From: Chondrus crispus
Lineage: Eukaryota > Rhodophyta > Florideophyceae > Gigartinales > Gigartinaceae
Direction of reading: 5' to 3'
DNA length: 64,000 bases
NCBI RefSeq assembly: GCF_000350225.1
Contig: NW_005179130.1
Span: forward strand, 62,001-126,000
A program made the translations under genes and the position numbers. The notes beneath the pieces are model-generated. The model saw only the letters and a list, made by a program, of their open reading frames with translations, searched no databases and had not been told where the DNA came from. Below, piece by piece: positions 31,008-40,683 of this stretch. Position 1 is the stretch's first letter. Every line of letters begins with the position of its first letter.

Positions 31008-32607
31008 ATGGCTGAGAAGACCGCCAAACAGATATGTTCATGTTTTTCGGCAGGACCACTCGGTAAATTACGGCAAGGCGGTAGACTGTTGAAGTTTTGC
31101 ACACGGCAACAGGACAGATACCGATCGCGCGATGCGGAGGGGGCCCCCGAGTCAGAAGAAAAAACCGAATCGTGAGTACTGTACACGAGCTCCAAACACT
31201 GTTTTGGCGTTGTTTGGGAAACGAGGCGGAAAGCCAATAAACTTTTCGTGGATGACCACTCCGAGGTCTTCAAAATGAGGTGCTTTCATGATGACGAGGT
31301 GGGGCGCCTCGGCCGTGGGTTGGTCGTTATTCATGGCAAGCCGAAGAGGAGCTGATGAGTGTCGGAGAGCATTGTTGCACGGCGTGTGTTATCGCGTTAT
31401 GGGAGTCCCCAGGCTGGGATTGGATCGTCGGACAATGGGAAGAGTGGCGTTGGCTGAAAGAGCGCTGAGCTTGCAGCACTGTACATTATTACTCATGATC
31501 GTTTTGATCAAGTGGTGTGTCATTCGGTGTCATACTGTAAACGAACCAGTACCTCTTAGCGATGACTGCCTTTGATGGAGCCCGGAAAGCAGACTCATGA
31601 CGCTCTTTGAAAGAGCTCTAAAGTTTACATCGTTGTCGCAAAAGAATGGAAAAGACACGTGGGAGCCTGGGAAGCATCTGCGTCTTGGTCGAATATGCAC
31701 AACACATGTGTGGGGATGGATGCCCATGAGGGGGTACTTCGGCTTAAGTTTCTGTTGTTGCCATTGTGCCACTTCTTGCGGATCAGTTATGGCGACTCAA
31801 GAAATGAACAACCCGTACCGTGGACTGCAGTGCAGTGCCACAGTGCTTTGAACAACTTTGTACAACTGACCTCATGTGAACTTGCTTTTCAATAAGACAT
31901 TGTCGTCGTCGAAGTTGAAGTCTGGCCTGATGGCGGTGGTCAGCGATGATAGTAAATGTTGGCTGTCTGACACCGACGCTGCTGAGGTTGGCGATGCTGG
32001 TGTCACGGGCAAAGAAGATGTGCGGGAGCGAGACGGCGATGACGACGTCGACTGTGAGTCTGACAACAGCGGTGGCGATGACTGGACGGATACGGACGGC
32101 GACGACGACGACGGCAATGACGATCGAGGGTTGGATGGGCTCGACGAGCTGGCCTCGTTTGGCAGTCTGTACGACTTTGACGGCGTCGGCGTCCGTCGGC
32201 GAGCTAAACCCACGAGTGGCCGCATATGTGCCGAGCTCGGAATCAATCTGGCGCCAGCGCGGCGAGAGTGGCATGCCCAATGCAGCTGTGATTGATGTCG
32301 GCTTTGATCACGAGTCAACTGCGATTCTGGCCCTGGATTCAATAGAAGAGAACGCTGAATTGTTGTGAGCGGTCTGCTCTTCGGCACAAGAAAAGTGTCG
32401 ATACAAAATAATACGGTTTATAGTTTTCGGTCTCACACTCGATTTTCTAACTGTTTGCTATAGAGTGTAGTAATTTCAATGAATGATTCATACTGTTCGG
32501 TTGCCTTAGGCCAACGTTTGAGATAAGAAGAGTGTTGGGGGTTGGGTGAATAATCCACTCACACAACACATACCCACTGTCTGTCTGTCAACGTCAACTC
32601 ATGCTCG
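31008..32607. other. Host intergenic stretch, no supported gene
   Basis: Around 31870-32390 three frames are open: a plus ORF of 139 codons rich in Asp (31876-32295), a Ser/Pro-rich minus ORF of 171 codons (31872-32387) and another minus ORF (31783-32280). All result from the same GAC/GTC-rich stretch; I cannot say which, if any, is a gene. A small minus-strand ORF at 31152-31334 has a non-repetitive product but no recognisable feature. The rest looks non-coding. Confidence 0.35.
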
Positions 32608-34579
32608 TCAGTTTTTGTCTTTTTTGTTCGTGAGTTTTTTTATTGTTGACTTTGATTCTGAATAATCCTCCGTGAGTATTTGGTGAGAAGAGAAGAGAAA
32701 AGGTGACTGCCCACACTGCACTGTCCAATCCGTGGAAGCCTGACCGGCAGAGAGCACAGGGTGCGCGCACACATCATTCCCGTCGCACACCACACTCGCC
32801 GACACGGGTGTGCCCACCGCAGTCAGGTTGCGCAGCCAGCCAAACATGCCACTCCTCTCGCTGGCCACGCACGACTCACTGTCCACGCACTGCACGCTCA
32901 CCTCGCGCTGGCTCACATTGCTCGGCACACTGCCGCTTCCATTCGGGATACTCTCAAACGCGCAGCTGTCCTGACTGCGGCACACAACGTTCAATCCGTG
33001 CACAGTCAGTCCTTCCGCGACGCTTGAGAATGAGCAGGCCAACTCACCATCGCAGTCGAAAGAAGCATTGCTGATTCCACGGAGAGCGCCCTCCTCATTC
33101 GACAACAAATCAGAGCAACTCTGTTCGTCGATGCACTGTGTAATCAGTGTGCCGAGCTCACTTGTGTAGAGTCCCCGTCTTGGCGGATTCCCGACAGTCG
33201 TCCACAGTGCGCAGGCAGAGTACCCTTCACACATACAACCCACATTGTGGACACTCTGGCCACCTCCTACCATCCCTGCTCACAGGCGCTGTCTCCATTC
33301 ACGCAGCTGATGTGCACACTGCCAGCCACACCAGTCACTCTGAGGTGCATAGATCTGCAGACATTGGTATTCGCGCACACAATGCTTGCGTTTGCGGCTA
33401 TGTTGCTTGTGCCAGCAACGAGAGTCCCAAACAGGCGGGATACGCAGTAGAGCTAACACTTCGTCGTGAGAAGAAACTCATGCTTCTGATCGTGTCTGTC
33501 TCAAAGCGTGCTCTCAAACAACTGGACCTGCCATAACAGTCGACTTCCAGGGAAAGAGACACGTTTTTGAGCAGCCAGCTTGAATATTTGCACGCATCAG
33601 GAGCTTCACATAGTACAGACACATCGTGCGCATCAGCGACCAACACTGCAACTCTCTCTGCTGAGTACCGTCCGTTGATCAAGAGTGAAGCTTGGTCGAC
33701 GTTGGTCACACTTATCATGCAAGCTTGGCAAGAGTTGAACCCTCCTGTGTTGACAGTCACCGTTGTCACTCTGGACACAGATATGTCTTGGGTTTCGCAC
33801 AAAACAAATGGCACAGTCAACAGAATAACATGGAAGAAACGGACAAATATCCACCACGGAACTGGCCGCTCAACTCAGGCCATAGCACGAGCGAGTCTCA
33901 CCGCAGTGAATTAACAGCGATCGGAAGTCGGTTAGCGAGTGATTGGTGTATCGCAGGCACTGCGAGCCGACCGTGCAGTCCAGTGTGCAGTACATCTCGT
34001 CAGTGCAGCTGAGCAGATCAGTCCGGCGCGGGTTCATCGTTGGCCAGTCAGTGTCCGAATGGTTGTTGTAAACGAAGCTGCCAATCTTGCCTGAGTGGCA
34101 GTCTGCGTGGGTGTAAACGGGCCATTCATCGTTCCAAATAGTGAAGCAGCCAACGCAAGAGGAAAAACCGGCAAAGCCAGGCATTAGTGTGTCAGCCGGA
34201 GTCGAGTCGGCGTTTCGAAAGTTGCTCACTCCGATCCCGGTGGATTCACCGTCCAATGTCTGCAGCTCGCGCGATTCGCAGTACATCCCGATGCAGTAAC
34301 GACCCGTGTTGGAACCGAACACCGACTCCATACGGTTGATCACACTGCGGTATTGCTCGGTATTATGGAATGAAGCGAGCGAAGTGTTAAACTGCTCTCT
34401 GCAATAGTCTGACGCATTGGCCACGGTGAAATGCGCATCGGAATCCGCCTCACGAGGCGGACGTGAATAATGTGATAATCAGGCACACTCTCCACTTGGA
34501 TCGCGCTCCGCACGACTCTGGTCAGAGCAGCGGCGGCCACAACAGTGAGGAGCTGTCGGTGTGGTTGGCCACAGTCCAT
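32608..34579 (-). pseudogene. Cys-module secreted-protein gene, broken or mis-assembled
   Basis: Minus-strand open stretches in changing frames give one continuous type of protein. The start at 34579 has a hydrophobic leader (LLTVVAAAALTRVV). It is followed by 34470-33873, about 33885-33398, 33449-33265, and 33273-32608. The body consists of repeated modules of a hydrophobic strand then Cys-x4/5-Cys every 25-45 residues (for example VLCEAPDACK, VDCYGRSSCL, IVCANTNVCR, TQCIDEQSCS, VVCRSQDSCA, VQCVDSESCV), with many N-glycosylation sequons. One frame change is explained by a phase-compatible intron at 33745-33901 (GTGAGA...ACACAG, 157 bp). The others need indels or introns I cannot place. It is probably an extracellular or surface adhesion-like protein; I cannot name the family. 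It faces the gene at 34889 head to head. Confidence 0.55.
33745..33901 (-). other. Candidate spliceosomal intron (157 bp)
   Basis: On the minus strand it begins GTGAGA and ends ACACAG. Removing it joins CAC TGC G to GA GGG TTC in phase, giving His-Cys-Gly-Gly-Phe-Asn-Ser-Cys, and avoids the stop at 33870-33872. This is the only intron in the gene that I can place with both splice signals and phase. Confidence 0.45.
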
Positions 34580-34888
34580 TCCCCCGTGTGATGACTCGAG
34601 ATCCTTTGACCCTCACCTTTATTCCCACGTTCCTAGTCCTACCTCTAGTGGACTCTCGCCGTTGCGTTCGCTGGCGGCGTCAGTCGTGTCCACCTGTCCA
34701 GCTGGACAGGTTGCGTCATGACACCCCGCACATGTTTTTCACACTTTTCTCATCTACATAAACTTGACTTTTTTCTTTCGCACTCAGCGGAATTTCAGCG
34801 GATATTGGTCGAATAAAGAAAAATTAACCTGGAAAAATACTCAGACAGAGTCATCGCTGAGTGAGCAAGTCGAGCGAAAGCTGCCGGA
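34580..34888. promoter_or_regulatory. Shared upstream region of two divergent secreted-protein genes
   Basis: This is the 309 bp between the start codons of the minus-strand Cys-module gene and the plus-strand Cys-rich gene. It contains T-rich and A-rich tracts near 34736-34830 but no clear TATA box on either strand. The arrangement suggests a bidirectional promoter. Confidence 0.4.
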
Positions 34889-35941
34889 ATGAACAAGGAA
34901 GGAAGCATAAAGCTGGTGGCTGTGTCGCTGGCACTGTTGGCGGGAGTGGGCAGCAGTCTGGTGTGCGAGCCAGGCTACACGTGCTGGACGGACAACCGCG
35001 AAAGCAACCTGGTTTGGGTGAAGAGAAATGAGCGCCCCAGCAGCTGTTCTGACTCTTGTGCTCGCGCACTGGGGGGAAACAGCCAGTATTATACCTGCGA
35101 TGAAGGACGCTCCGGCTTCGACAACTGGAACGAACTGCAGCCAGTGGCCGATGGACTGGGATTCAACTGCGGCGGTGGCAATACTTGCTGGGGGAACCAG
35201 TCGCCGGTGGAGGGACACATGCTGGTCACGAACGGCAATGATCCTATCAAGTCGTGTTACTACATGGGCGGAGACTCGTTCACCTGCGCGAATAACCCGG
35301 GCAATGCCAACTGCTTTGGCGAGCGCTACTCAAGCATTTGCCCGTGCAAAATGGTTGCCTTGGACGGAGCCTGCCACTTTGATCATCCAGCCCACTACCC
35401 GGAAAACCCGACGTTTGGCCAAAACGGCAAAGCATCGGCCACGGACTGTCTGAGCCGAATCAACTATTACCGCAAACTGGCCTGCGATGAGGGCTGGCGC
35501 GAGTGCCCGGCGTCGGGACTGCCTCCCATCTCAGAGTGCACCTCCTGCCACGAGTGTGCCAACTCTGAGAGTGCTTTCGATGCTGTGTATGGCGCTCACC
35601 AATCATTCACTCGCTGCGGAGAGAGGTCGCAGGGTCAGGGTGGAGGTCCCAACTGTGCCGCCGTCATTGATCAGTTTGTGAGCGAGCGATACGCAAGGAA
35701 GAATGCCAATGGTCAGTACATTTGCGATGGCCACTGCGGACCGATTTTGGCTCCCGGCTGTTGGGCTTTTCACTGGGGCAAGGATCCGAACAGTAATTTC
35801 CACACTCTGAACTGGCGCAGCTGTGACTCGCAAACGTGTCACGATTACTGCGAGAGCCCGTATTCGAACGCCTGTTCTTCACCTGATGCCAGCATTGAAC
35901 CCAACCAGTGCGGCTGTGACGAGCCGGAAGCGAGCAGTTGA
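34889..35941 (+). CDS. Secreted Cys-rich protein, unknown family (350 aa)
   Basis: ATG at 34889. A typical signal peptide (IKLVAVSLALLAGVGSSLVC; cleavage likely after about residue 24) is followed by a Cys-rich mature protein with Cys spread through its whole length (CEPGYTCW, CSDSCARAL, CTSCHECANS, CDGHCGPILAPGCW, CHDYCES), implying a disulfide-stabilised extracellular protein. Trp, Gly and Asn are frequent and there is no membrane segment. The frame ends at TGA 35939-35941, but the same frame stays open for 33 more codons of Gly/Ser-rich sequence (35942-36040, then TGA). The annotated end may therefore be a nonsense change, a sequencing error, or a readthrough stop. No intron is needed. Function unknown. 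Confidence 0.8.
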   Translation: MNKEGSIKLVAVSLALLAGVGSSLVCEPGYTCWTDNRESNLVWVKRNERPSSCSDSCARALGGNSQYYTCDEGRSGFDNWNELQPVADGLGFNCGGGNTCWGNQSPVEGHMLVTNGNDPIKSCYYMGGDSFTCANNPGNANCFGERYSSICPCKMVALDGACHFDHPAHYPENPTFGQNGKASATDCLSRINYYRKLACDEGWRECPASGLPPISECTSCHECANSESAFDAVYGAHQSFTRCGERSQGQGGGPNCAAVIDQFVSERYARKNANGQYICDGHCGPILAPGCWAFHWGKDPNSNFHTLNWRSCDSQTCHDYCESPYSNACSSPDASIEPNQCGCDEPEASS

Positions 35942-36043
35942 GACTGCAGCAGCAGTGGCGGCGGAGGCGGCGGCGGCCCCTGGAGCAGCAGCAGCAGCCA
36001 CAGCGGCAAGGGCAGTCCGTTTCCAGGTCCGAAGGCCGCTTGA
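35942..36043 (+). other. In-frame Gly/Ser-rich extension behind a TGA stop
   Basis: In the frame of the preceding gene, 33 codons follow the TGA: Asp-Cys-Ser-Ser-Ser, seven Gly, Pro-Trp, five Ser, then His-Ser-Gly-Lys-Gly and a Pro-rich end, and finally TGA at 36041-36043. Low-complexity Gly/Ser tails are common in extracellular proteins, so this looks like a former or conditional C-terminus. Confidence 0.5.
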
Positions 36044-36288
36044 GTAAATGTTTGGGTTGAAGGAGTATCTGTTTATGCGTGTGTTTGATATCATAGTGGT
36101 TATCTATCTATCTTGCTTCGCTGGTTGAATGGTGTGCGGATGGACAACACACAGTCTGGCTGTGTGAACACCAAGCGCGACAGTACTGGCCTAAGCCGAG
36201 TCTCACTGCACTGTTTGTCTGTCTCACGAAAAAAGAAAGAGATGGAAGAAATGTAGGAAAAAAGAGACACACAATGCCAAACAAATTA

Positions 36289-36557
36289 TTAGTGTTTGCC
36301 AGTCTTGTGAGACCTCTTCTTGGTCGCTGACTGACCCTTCTTCAGCGCATTGCGCTTACGATTCGTCTTTTCGCGCATAGTCATAAACCAAGCCTTCTGC
36401 AGTCGGCCATAGTGTGACTCTAATACCGTTGCCCCTGCATCACTGTGCGCATGCCAAACCTCCACCGCGCCGCCAAACAGATTGTTAATCTGCACGCATG
36501 GAACCAACGAAGGAAATGGATATGATAAATCAGGCTTGCGATTCTCGAAATGGGAAT
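36289..36557 (-). CDS. Possible terminal exon, unknown protein with basic tail
   Basis: The minus-strand open stretch ends at 36289 with a very basic C-terminus (KKGQSATKKRSHKTGKH). It has no good ATG; upstream it begins just after CTGAATTTCAG, a good 3' splice site (AG at 36558-36559). The product, about 88 residues, is not low-complexity (PFPSLVPCVQINNLFGG, AVEVWHAHSD, ESHYGRLQKAWFMTMREKTN) and the Lys-rich tail suggests a nuclear or nucleolar protein. I could not find the upstream exon and do not recognise the family. Confidence 0.4.
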
Positions 36558-37134
36558 CTGAAATTCAGGGTTGGTATCGCATACATAGCATATGCGCCAA
36601 ATACAGTATCATGCCAGCGGCCATCGTTTTTGCTTTATCGAGAGGCACCTAGCTGGAGCATTAGGAATGAAGTAGCTCTGCATTAGCGATATAAGTAGAT
36701 ACGTTTGCCGATAGATATCAAAAAGAAACCAACAACGAACAAAAGAATAGAACAACACAGTGCTTTAATTGCGCAACCAAATCCTAGTGCAACTAGTCCG
36801 GCATAGTCGAAGGCTCGAGAGGGCGTCAAGCATTGACAACCGAGCAGTGAGGAGACTGTTGAACCACGCGGCGATATAGTTCGCGTTTGAATCTTAGAAC
36901 CTCGCGCACGGAATCAGCCTATCCAACTCGGCACCCCTGTCTCCGGGCAACGGTGACTTGTTGCATCCGCTGCCCTTCGGTAGTCTACTTTCCTGCTGTA
37001 CGCGGCCCGTTTGTGGACAAACCGGAAAGACCAATTCCTCCCGACAGTTCCCGTCGTACGCGGCACGCGCTCTCGGAAGGGTCGGCTTTTCAAGGTCTGA
37101 CTCGACATTGAAGTCAGACATATATTTACTTCGG
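36558..37134. other. Host intergenic stretch, nothing seen
   Basis: No ORF with convincing composition and no repeat. Short ORFs on both strands around 36890-37120 overlap each other. The upstream exon of the minus-strand gene could lie here but no donor-exon pair is convincing. Confidence 0.4.
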
Positions 37135-38475
37135 TAAATATTCTACCAACGCAGAGAACAAATTGTTACGGTTTGGACAGATGCGACGGCAATCGCGACA
37201 GTGTTGGATGTGTCATCCGAATCCAGCAGTGACTGGAAAAGTCTAGAAAAGATTAGACTTTGGAGGGACAACAAGTTGGCTTATGTGACAAATGGCCAGG
37301 GGGATGTCACGCTTGTGGAAAAAGTATCCGAATGAGTTCGATTTGGAGAAATTGGGAACGGCCTGCAACGGCAGATCGTGGGTTGACAAGATTTGCGTAC
37401 AAGTACGGCATGCATGTGTGCCCACGTTCAGTCGGGTCCGACCGGACCAATTCTAGGCACCAGACTGCAGCTCTTTGGAACGTATCTCGGCGAGCACGAA
37501 ACGGCTCGCCACCCTCTGTCCCCTTCGAGCACAGTCAGTGTTTGGGGCGGGAACGAGCCCGCCTCTGGGCTCGGTTGTCGTGCTTTCAGATGGAAGCACT
37601 GCGGTCCAGGAGATCAGGTACGACCTCATCTCCTCACGTGGGTAGAGACCCGCTGGATTGCGTCCCTACCACATGAAGGTCTTCTTCCACAAAACGATAA
37701 ATCACGAATATGTCAATCTACTAGGGCCAAGTATGAATGGCATTATCGCTCTGGGACATTCCCGTAAATGTCGACAAATAATCCCGAAAATTAATACCTG
37801 TGACAAATTCCAGGATGGCAAATGCGGAGATTGGGCAGATAAGGAAGAGGGCATACCTTTAGAACTCTAAATGAAATACCCTGGAATACTCTAGACCGCC
37901 AAGCACGCCTCTCTTCAATCGCGAGTTCCATAACGACAATACATACAACGTTGGGGACGTCTGGAGTACTAAACTCTTTTTGGACTATTACTGTTGTGGC
38001 AAGGGAGTACGTCTACATGCTAAATGAAATCACTGTGAACAATATTGTCCACAAATTCGTTCTGTTATCTACGAGATTAACCGTCGCCTCTTACAAAAAA
38101 TTCTTCCATCCGAGTATTCTACCACCTGATAGTCCGTTCTGATACGTACAAATTGCCTTAGCACTTCAATCGTGCGTTTTCGAAAGTCCCACAACAGCCT
38201 CTATAAACTTGGTTTCAACGTCCATAAACATGTACTGTACCGTTGTAAACGGTACTGCACAGAGCACCGCTCACGGACTTCATGCAAATGTCAGCATCTT
38301 CGCTCTCAGCATCTTTGTTGCTGAGAGCGAAGATGCTGACATACACCTCGTAATCAGATTTTGGGGACTGGCTTCTATCACCTCGACGATTACGGATTTC
38401 GACACTGTCTTCGAAAAGTTGCCAATTGCAGATTTGGGTACTATCCTCGCCAAGCTAGACGGCAACACCCTTTGA
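37135..38475 (+). pseudogene. Decayed host coding region
   Basis: Successive plus-strand segments look protein-like but are broken. 37135-37347 is open from an in-frame TAA to TGA (VTVWTDATAIATVLD, LAYVTNGQGDVTLVEKVSE). A continuation lies in another frame (FDLEKLGTACNGRSW to 37459). Then come 37658-37870 (MKVFFHKTINHEY, CDKFQDGKCGDWADKEEG), 37951-38142 and 38143-38475, the last two being the same frame split by TGA 38140-38142. No family recognised. The pieces may come from one gene or from several. The perfect hairpin at 38288-38342 lies inside the last segment. Confidence 0.3.
38288..38342. repeat. Perfect 24-bp inverted repeat with 7-nt loop
   Basis: The left arm 38288-38311 and right arm 38319-38342 are exact reverse complements (24 of 24), with loop TCTTTGT. 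The arms contain CAGCATCTTCGCTCTCAGCA and its complement. A transcript from either strand would fold into a very stable stem. It is too short for a transposon with terminal repeats and there is no obvious target duplication. It may be a palindrome made by template switching, a small-RNA precursor, or a cruciform site. Confidence 0.85.
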
Positions 38476-39746
38476 AGAGCATCAAAATTTGTAGGGTGTT
38501 CAACGCGCACGAGACACGTGCGCTCGCTTGCAGCAAACACTATACGTTTCAAAATTCCGATCCGGCGAGGGAGCCTCGGGAGAACGAACATCTCCAATCA
38601 ACAGAACTGGCGTACTTGAAGTGTGCCGTTGGCTTTTGGGTCTGCAGACAGTGTTAGCACTGACAGTGCTAGGATAGATTAAATTTTTCTTGCGAACAAT
38701 ATCATGCGTCTGTATTTATACCGTAGTGCGAACCGAACAAAGAGTAGAAGGTATCTAACAAAACAACTTTCCAGTTTATCAGGTTATGGGCACCAGTCTA
38801 CCTTTCGTTCTTCCTTTTCTGTGAATCTGATCCGTTTTTCTGCTCCTCTCATTTTTCGTTTTCTATTCTCTGATTCTGCGTTTCCCTTCGACTACGCGAC
38901 GCGATGTCCACTTCTCATGTGAACATAACAACGAAATTCCATCGAAGGGCTTTCTTTTTGTTTTGGCGGTGACTCCCGTTCCTTTTTATTCTGGAACTCA
39001 ACTCAGTTCCTTATGTAGACAAATATCTGTAGTCTACTAAACCCACCTAACGCAGCACTACCCCCCTAAAACGTCCAGAATGCCGCGAAAGTGGTAGGAG
39101 ACATTCTGGACCACATAATCTTACCCTGTCAAAACCCCTTGACTTCATCTTTCGTGAACCGTCTCGGTTCGCACCTAATTAGCCGCGTTACGCGAGCAGG
39201 TAATTCGTACAGAGATAAACCCAGAGGTCAAAATCACGCAAATCAGGATAACTCACAAATGTCGCGCACAGGTACTAAATTATTCTGTGAATACGACTTA
39301 GCATATCTAAACAGAGCTCATGCGAGGGTGTGTAATTCTGTGTTGACCTCACTTGGTGTAGTCGGTGCCCTGCAATACTGTGATCATACTATAATTGCGT
39401 GGCTAATAGCAATAATTACCTTTCCGTCCATGTGCATCTATGTGAGTCAAGACATAGCTACCTTGTCCACTGCATTGGATCACCTCCTTTTTGTGTACCT
39501 CGATACACTTTTCTATAAGTACTGTAGAAGAACGCTCCTCGGAAATGGATGAGCAGCGACACCGATTTAATCCATTTCATCCGATACATTAAAGCTCTCA
39601 CATTGTTTCCCTCTGCACAGTTGTATTTCAATTCAGTTATGGGCCCAGATCTGCCCTCGCGTCCACGATTCTCTTGGGACATCAAGACCCCTCTTTGGAC
39701 AGATTGAAAGGGTTCTCAGGAAGGATACTACGATTCAGTTCAACTA
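38476..39746. other. Host stretch with one weak ORF
   Basis: The plus ORF 39091-39552 (153 codons) has a partly hydrophobic C-terminal half (HTIIAWLIAIITFPSMCIYV) that could be a membrane segment, but its start and composition are weak and I see no family. 38690-38930 is T-rich. The stretch ends at the Chromo-II copy B LTR. Confidence 0.3.
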
Positions 39747-40357
39747 TGGAAGTGCATAAACACCCCCGCGGAGAGGGGTGTATGCGTACAGTCCTGTAGA
39801 CCTCGGATCGCCGAGAACGGGATGAAGCACCACTCACACACGGGACCGGGTGCGGGCCATGGTAGCAGTGTGGTAGAGCGCGGTCAGGTCGGACGCGCGC
39901 ACGCGCGAGCGGATCTACGCGTCGACGCCCCGGTGCGGTACTGATAGACGATCCAGTACCGACGGGCGGAGGCGGATCCGGGCTCGCTCGCGTGCTGGCG
40001 CGTCCTTGCTCGCGAGGTCCCTTGCCTAGAACGGACTAGAGTAGGCCGGTCGTTCTAGTAGAGTAAGCGGCAGAGCTGACCTAGACGGAGAGTTGTGGAC
40101 AAGCTCGTGCTCGTCCTTTTCCTCCGTCGTCGGTCGCTTGCGTATTTAATGTACAAAGTATTCTATCATAACACTACAGTACCGATGTACTGTAGGGGGC
40201 TACTGTAGTGCGGGTCAGCCTGCACTGCAGCGCTGTCAGGCATCGGGCTGACAGTACACGTGGGTGTCGCGCACACATGTGGGTCCGTACTGTAGAGCTC
40301 GGGCTCTACAGTGCTGGATCCAATCTAGATCTAAATCTAATTTGCCGTTATACCACA
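39747..40357 (-). repeat. Chromo-II 3' LTR, copy B
   Basis: On the minus strand it starts TGTGGTATAACGG at 40357 and follows the order of 20006-20598 to GGGGTGTTTATGC near 39755. The far end is less certain: the plus strand reads TGGAAGTGCATAAAC, so the limit is 39747 or 39753. It contains CTACTGTAG (40200-40208) and the inverted repeat ACTGTAGAGC-TCGG-GCTCTACAGT (40289-40312). Confidence 0.8.
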
Positions 40358-40392
40358 CGGCCCCCCGTCAAGCGTGACCGTCCGCGGGCACG
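40358..40392 (-). promoter_or_regulatory. Hairpin plus polypurine tract at 3' LTR, Chromo-II copy B
   Basis: On the minus strand CGTGCCCG-CGGA-CGGTCACG (40392-40373, 7 of 8 bp pair) is followed by CTTGACGGGGGGCCG and then the LTR start TGTGG. It is homologous to the module at the pol end of the same element (60160-60129) and to both modules of copy A. Confidence 0.6.
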
Positions 40393-40683
40393 TGTGCTTA
40401 AAGGGAGCCTCGTGTGTTTCTGTCCGTCGTCCACCCCTCGCGACACTTCCAATTATACCCTCCTGTCTTCGCGCCTGATTTCGTCTGCCCCTGTCGCGGC
40501 GCATCCAGACCCCTACTCGTCGTGTTCTTCCGTGCTGCCGTGCGCTTCCGCCTTCCGGCTCCCCCGTCTGCCCTAGCGCGGGCTTCCGTGCCGTATCGCC
40601 CGCTCCGCCCTTATCTCCGTGGCGTGTGTTGCTCGCTCCAACCATCATCTTCCACGTGCTCTCGCGACTGACACCGTTTTCAC

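Noticed and set aside
31783..32387. Three overlapping ORFs around an Asp/Ser-coding stretch
   Set aside because: All are open because of GAC/GTC-rich sequence; no evidence favours one of them.
35939..38142. TGA as a reassigned Trp codon, because two genes here have in-frame TGA
   Set aside because: Intact ORFs in the window use TGG for conserved Trp and end at TGA (Copia gag), so the standard code applies.
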